This document shows positions 58,958-64,000 of a stretch of 64,000 nucleotides of DNA, piece after piece; within the stretch, counting starts at the first letter, position 1, and each line of letters starts with the position of its first letter. The notes beneath the pieces were generated by a model that had not been told where the DNA came from, did no database searches, and was given only the letters and a program-made list of their open reading frames with translations. Position numbers and translations under genes: made by a program. Where the stretch lies: assembly GCF_042242105.1 (NCBI RefSeq), contig NC_092015.1, positions 14,091,535-14,155,534 of the forward strand, given 5' to 3'. The DNA is from Pempheris klunzingeri (Eukaryota > Chordata > Actinopteri > Acropomatiformes > Pempheridae).

Positions 58958-59805
58958 CTGGACGAGAAACAAACATGGCCGACTGTGTTCATGTCTTTAG
59001 GATCAAAATTGAGCTGCACAGAAAACAGACAAAAAAAATCTATATCCTCTATATCACTCTAAAATGTATCTGATAGTTAAAAAGGAAAACTGAGTTTAAT
59101 CACAACTTGAGCCTTGTTTTTGTAGTTTTGTCTATTGTGATCGTAAAACAATGCCCTGTTTGCTCAATCAGGCTCTTCATGATTGAAATTAATTCAATTG
59201 TAATTTCACGTACAGCTACAGTTTTTTTCAGATTTATCTCCCACACTTTTAATTTAATACAGTTGTCATTAAAAAACAAATGAATTAAAAACACAGGTAA
59301 GCCATATGTGAAAACAATGTCCAACCCTGGAAATTCAAGTTTATATCAGACAACTCTTATGATAATTCACCGTTCAAATAAGCTCATGTAAAAGGTTTAT
59401 AATCGTCTAACTGCTCGTGTTTCTTGGTGCATCTGCCCTCCTTGTCTTATCCAATTGGTGAAACCATTCTTCAAAATCCCTTTTGATTCAGACATAAATC
59501 ATAAAGCCATCATTAATCAGACACATTTTGTGGTGGGATTTTTCCTTTTTTCCTTTCGTTACTGATGTTTGTGTTTGCTAAATCTGAAAAAAATGAACTT
59601 GGTGAATACAATGTTATTGTTACTGTTATTAAGAACAGTGGTCAAAGCTACAAAAATAAAATAAAAAGCTGGTATGAAACCAGAATGTCCCTTTAAGAAT
59701 GATTTCAGTTTAGTGATATGCTGATCCTCTTTGTTTTACCAGTGAGACCTGACAGCAATTTACTGCACTGCTCTTAATGCAGAACTTCATTAACCCTCTG
59801 CTCCT

Positions 59806-59891
59806 CACACACACACACTCTCTCACACACACAGACACACACACAGACACACACACACACACAGACACACACACACAGACACACACACACA

Positions 59892-59973
<82 letters not shown>
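59806..59973. repeat. long compound (CA)n/(CACAGA) microsatellite
   Basis: About 168 bp: interrupted CACACAGACACA blocks at the left, then a pure CA run of about 80 bp. The largest tandem array in the window; open frames across it are artefacts. Confidence 0.98.
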
Positions 59974-59975
<2 letters not shown>

Positions 59976-61117
59976 ACAATAGGGAGATAAGCAGCCCATC
60001 AATTCACAGTCCCCTGCTTATGACAATCAAATTCACATTTCCAGCATCCACATTTTGCACAGACCTCCCACTTTTTACTCCCAGTTCTTAGTTCGGCTCG
60101 ACAACTTTAAGGATTTCAGCTGTCACGAGAGCGGCAGACAAAACGAGTGGGCGACATAGGTATAATTAAAGCTTCACTGAGCGCTTTCGCACCTTGGCAG
60201 ATGTAATTAGACACATCCTGGTGATGGTAGCGTCTGGCGCCTCACTAGTTTGGTGTGGGCATATTCCAGTGAGGAAAAAAAAAAACAAAACATGTCCTGT
60301 TGGCAGAGCTGGAGAAATAACATTCAAAGCAGTTAACCTCAGATTTAGTTTTCATTTTTGTTTCTTTTCACGAATCAATTACATGTGAACAGTTGAGACG
60401 TTTTGCTGTCTCAGTGTTCAGCTCCTCTTCAGTGATACTTCACAACAAATAAAAAAAATGTATCTCAGTTTCAATTTTTCCTTTTCTTCTCGGCTCGTGT
60501 GACAACCACACGGCCTCCAATCTAATCCAATTACGTTTAGGCTGGCGTTTACACTAAAAACAGTCCTGTGGTGCTTCAGGTGCCAAAGAGACATGAAATA
60601 CTATCCAGGAAGTCAAGTTTGAGTGCGAGATCCAAGAGTTTGAGGGTTTATCAGAGGCCAAAACATTGTCGCTGTGACAACCTCACATCGTAAAATCCTA
60701 TCTTATTATGTCATAAATAAGGTGATGTAATCACTTCATCTTTGATCTCAACAGTCATGACATAAAACAGCAAAAATACAGCACTCATGTTACAAAGTAA
60801 TCGGATAGGAATGTGGGCATTCAGCGTTTGGCCAGATGATATCATGTCGTGATTTGCATAAATTAAGTCAGGTTTCATTTTTTTTCTTCCTCAGGGCCCC
60901 GGGGCAGTGTCTGCATTTTTAGCCATTTTTAGACCGACTGCACTGAACTGAACTACAGACGAGAAGACAACGTAAAACGAAGGTGAGGGGGCTTGCTAGA
61001 GGGCTGCAATGTCTCTGCAATTCTCTTTCCTGCATGGCATATCTTTGATCAGGATTTGTCCTTTTAACTCCCACATAAAACAAATTTCCAGGGCTGCCTT
61101 TTTCCATCTATGTAATA

Positions 61118-61620
61118 TTGCTAAAAATCAGGCCTACCTACAAAGCTCTTAATGGTCAGGTTCCATCATATCTTAAAGAGCTCATAGTACTGTACTACCC
61201 CACTAGAGCACTGCGCTCCCAGAATGCAGGCCTACTGGTGGTTCCTAAAGTCCTCAAAAGTAGAGCAGGAGGCAGAGCTTTCAGCTATCAGGCTCCTCTC
61301 CTGTGGAACCTCCTTCCAGTTTGGGTTTGGGGGGCAGACACCCTCTCTACATTTAAGAGTAGGCTAAAAACCTTCCTTTTTGATTAAAGCCTATAGTTGA
61401 GGGCTGGCTCAGGCTTTGGACCAGCCCCTAGTAATGCTGCTATAGGCTCAGACTGCTGGGGGACTCCCCATGATGCACTGGGCTCCTCTCTCTTCCTCTC
61501 CATCCTTATGCTTCATGTCCCTTTAATGTCTGTTATTAACCCGCCCTCACGCCTGCTTCATTTTTTTATAATCTATCTACTGTCAGCTGTCTAATAAAAG
61601 CTTTAAAAAGCCCTGAAAGA
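61118..61620 (+). mobile_element. 5'-truncated LINE, reverse-transcriptase C-terminal tail and 3' UTR
   Basis: Frame 61118-61387 contains YKALNGQVPSYLKELIVLYY, ALRSQNAGLLVVPKVLKSRA, GGRAFSYQAPLLWNLLPVW and LSTFKSRLKTFLFD. This is the hallmark C-terminal segment of L2/Rex1-type fish non-LTR retrotransposons. The polymerase core is absent. Downstream 'ccagcccctagtaatgctgc' and 'ccccatgatgcactgggctc' look like its 3' part. Inactive. Confidence 0.85.
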
Positions 61621-62166
61621 TATTTATTCAGAAAACAAAGATGCAGGTGAGCCCACCTCCGTGCTGCAGAGGTGATTCTGGTCACTGAACTCTGCATCTT
61701 CATTCAGCAGCGATAACAAAGACGAACGACTCCGCAGCAGTCAGGTGTGCGACGGATACAAATTAGAAGTGATTTACCTGCAGAGTCTGACATCAATCTT
61801 ACCCTGCGTCTCTTCACCTAATGAACATATTAGGTTAATGGTGCAGTTTAATCAGCGGCTGAAGGAGCGTGACCTCCTGGAGAACACCTGGCTCCTTTGA
61901 AGACGTACAACACGTTTGCACAAGACGAACCAGTCAAGATACTTTCAAAACTGGCCTGAGCTTTGGGGAGGAATCGGACTAATGAGGGAGAAGCGATACA
62001 TCAGCATAACGCTTTCTCTTTTCCAAAATGAAAGCCAGCCTCTGTCATCTGCCCAGCTCTCAGATACTCTGCCCTCTTTCTTTCCTCCTCAGAGGCATCA
62101 TTAGATAACGATCAATATTCTGAGAGGGAGCCTGCTCAGGCCATCCCTCTATTTTTAGCCCCCGAT

Positions 62167-62168
<2 letters not shown>

Positions 62169-62207
<39 letters not shown>
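62169..62207. repeat. (GT)n microsatellite
   Basis: About 19 GT units. Confidence 0.98.
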
Positions 62208-62208
<1 letters not shown>

Positions 62209-62801
62209 AATGCAGACCGATCACTCCCATCAGCAGCACTGCGAATGCCACGTCTCCATGGCAACCCCACCTACTGAACAGATGAGGAGAGCACGCAAAT
62301 CTGGCCACGCTGGAGCAATGGCTGATGCCAGACGGAGCGTGAGCGCACCCGCGATTTTACGCCTCTGCTGCCACGTAGGTGCAGCGCTGCGTGCTTACGA
62401 CAGCGACGTGGTCGACGGGATTCAGTGTGGGACAAACATGAGGGGGAAAGTTGGGATGGGACTAAATGTACGGTTCTGTTTCGATAGGACGACTGTGAGG
62501 AGGGAAAGAAAAGGAATCAGCTACAGCTCAAAGCTCGGTCCCAGGTTATGTTCGGGTGAAACAAGTGGACGAGCTGAGATGGCGTGAATGAAGGTGGACG
62601 GTGAGACTGTGAAGAAGTAGAAGAAGAAAAAGAACAAGGAGGAGGAGGAGAAGAACAAGAAGAAGAACAAGAAGTGCTGAGAGGCAGAAAAGTCTTTGGT
62701 GGAGATGGATGAAGGGGGCGACATCATTAGACTGGAGGGGAGTTTACTGCTGAGACAAACAGCTCCACGCTACATGATCAGCATGAAAGCACACACACAG
62801 C

Positions 62802-62850
<49 letters not shown>

Positions 62851-62870
62851 ACTCACACACTCACACTCAC
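62802..62870. repeat. (AC)n with ACTC interruptions
   Basis: About 21 AC units, followed by ACACTC blocks. Confidence 0.97.
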
Positions 62871-63717
62871 TCTTTCAATCTCTGTTCACAGAGAGGTGAC
62901 CTTCAAGGTACATCTACTTCACTACGAGTGTGGTGGGAAAAAATTTTATGCTGATTAGCAGCAACTTCTCTCGTGTCAGGTTTTTTCGACTGAGTGAAAC
63001 ACATTTTGAGTCCTCACAAGAGCAGAAATAAGTGCATCACTTAAAACTCGCCATGAATTTAAAGCTAAACTGACTCTTTGAATATCTATGAGCTCATTTA
63101 GTCATATTTTGCAATTCTGCTGATGCTGTAAAAAAAAAAAAAAAAAAAATGGCAGGTTTAGATCCAAATAACCAGCAAGTCGGGCTGAAATCATGCATTT
63201 TCTGGATGTTTCACTCAGGAGTTTATTCATTTGATGAATATAATGTTTGTTGGACTTATTTTTAATTTAACAGAAAAACAAATGCACATGTACACATGAT
63301 TGCACAGGAGTTTTTGCCCACAAGCACCTACACAAAAAGACAAACAAGGAGAAAAAAATACAGCATTTAACAGTCTCCATTTATCTAATTTATCTGGAAA
63401 TTAATTATTTGGCAAACTCGGCATGTGTACTGCTGGTTTCAATTGAGCGATTAAAAAAAAAAAAAACAACAACACCTGAGTTTAAATAACAGGATCCATT
63501 CACACGAGCTAATGAAAGCTCACTGGAGCTGCTAACCAGAAACCCTGCGGCCTGCAGCCAACACAACCCAATTTATAATTCATAATTAGCTGGTTCTCAG
63601 ATAAAGGATTTGAAGGACGGTGATGTTTGTGCCTGGATGTCACAGGAGGTCACACAGCAGATGACAGCCTCTTCACAGCCGGGTTAGTTGGTGAAATATG
63701 TATAATCGCTGACGTAC

Positions 63718-63825
63718 CTGTAAGGCAGTGAGCTTCTTTTCTCTCTCCTATCAGGTAGTAAAAAATATCCATATGGCCAATGGCTCTGCTGGGCTTCCCA
63801 GTGAGGGAGCGCCACTCATCATCAT
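63718..63825 (-). CDS. unrecognised candidate internal exon
   Basis: On the minus strand, acceptor ttttgaacag and donor TTACAG|gtacgt bracket 108 nt open in one frame, phase 1 to 1. It encodes DDEWRSLTGKPSRA, GHMDIFYYLIGERK and EAHCLTG. I do not recognise the family. It sits where METTL16 intron 1 should be, in METTL16 orientation, so it may be an alternative METTL16 exon, an exon of another gene extending past 64000, or chance. The + strand also offers an acceptor (ctcctatcag, ending at 63755) with a short open frame, so strand is uncertain. Confidence 0.3.
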
Positions 63826-64000
63826 CTGTTCAAAAGTGTGACATCAGAGGTCGTAATCATTCATTAATTTCTCCTTTGCTGCTGAGAATGTGTTTAATAT
63901 TATATCTCTGAGCAAAACTGGTGTGAAAATGTAGCGTTTCATTAATAACTGAGGTGAAAATCCCTCAGCGGATGATCGATTCCCAGCACCATAAAGAATA

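Larger units (their letters stand above)
58958..64000 (-). other. mettl16: probable 5' intron of METTL16
   Basis: No METTL16 N-terminal exon (expected RYKDKPPDFAYLA-like sequence) is visible. The tract holds the 168-bp (CA) array at 59806, a LINE tail at 61118, (GT)n at 62169, an (AAG/AGG) purine run at 62615-62680, (CA)n at 62802, an A-run at 63129-63149 and a candidate exon at 63718. Confidence 0.5.

Noticed and set aside
59710..60091. Long Cys-Val and Thr-His repeat frames
   Set aside because: Direct translations of the (CA)n microsatellite.
61765..61822. Minus-strand exon-like piece GEETQGKIDVRLC with donor CAG|gtaaat
   Set aside because: The acceptor lacks a pyrimidine tract and the piece is very short. 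Kept only as a note beside the 63.7-kb candidate.
1..64000. tRNA, rRNA, CRISPR arrays, bacterial-type operons or viral insertions
   Set aside because: No A/B box pairs, cloverleafs, direct-repeat/spacer arrays or viral protein motifs were recognised. The window is ordinary vertebrate chromosomal DNA.

Overview
The window is vertebrate nuclear DNA, almost certainly from a ray-finned fish (teleost, probably percomorph). The genes are split into short exons with GT-AG introns. (CA)n microsatellites are long and frequent. Several dispersed repeats are of types common in teleost genomes: a Tc1-like element, an hAT remnant, a truncated LINE tail and 'ACTTAAGTA'-type repeats. Three protein-coding genes can be reconstructed exon by exon, with every splice phase agreeing.

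Region by region. 1-18.3 kb holds no recognisable protein gene. It has microsatellites, a CCAAT/GC-box/TATA-like patch near 12.5 kb, an octamer/TAAT-rich patch near 16.5 kb and a TATA-box promoter candidate with a leader exon near 17.0 kb. 18.3-25.5 kb (+) is a complete septin 4 gene: twelve coding exons, 506 residues from the preferred ATG. 25.5-27.1 kb is its 3' UTR and tail. About 27.1-27.9 kb is a short gap between converging genes and contains a near-perfect 43-nt inverted repeat. 27.9-44.2 kb (-) is a complete MNT gene, the MAX-binding bHLHZip repressor: six coding exons, 608 residues. 44.2-47.9 kb is the MNT upstream region followed by old repeats and a 0.7-kb Tc1-type element. 47.9-58.96 kb (-) is METTL16, the U6/MAT2A m6A methyltransferase: eight coding exons, 517 residues, lacking only the first ~43 residues. 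58.96-64 kb is most likely the large METTL16 5' intron; it carries a LINE fragment, long (CA)n arrays and one unrecognised candidate exon at 63.7 kb.

The three genes do not form a pathway. Septin 4 is a filament-forming GTPase, MNT a transcriptional repressor of E-box genes, and METTL16 an RNA methyltransferase controlling SAM supply and U6 snRNA. METTL16 upstream of MNT in the same orientation matches the human 17p13.3 order as I remember it; septin 4 beside them does not, since human SEPTIN4 is on 17q.

The most interesting signal is in septin 4. Reading through the donor of the penultimate coding exon gives a 48-residue, His/Asp/Glu-rich alternative C-terminus that replaces the coiled coil. 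This is structurally analogous to the mammalian ARTS isoform of SEPTIN4, which also arises by intron retention. A second His-rich block lies in the constitutive N-terminal exon.
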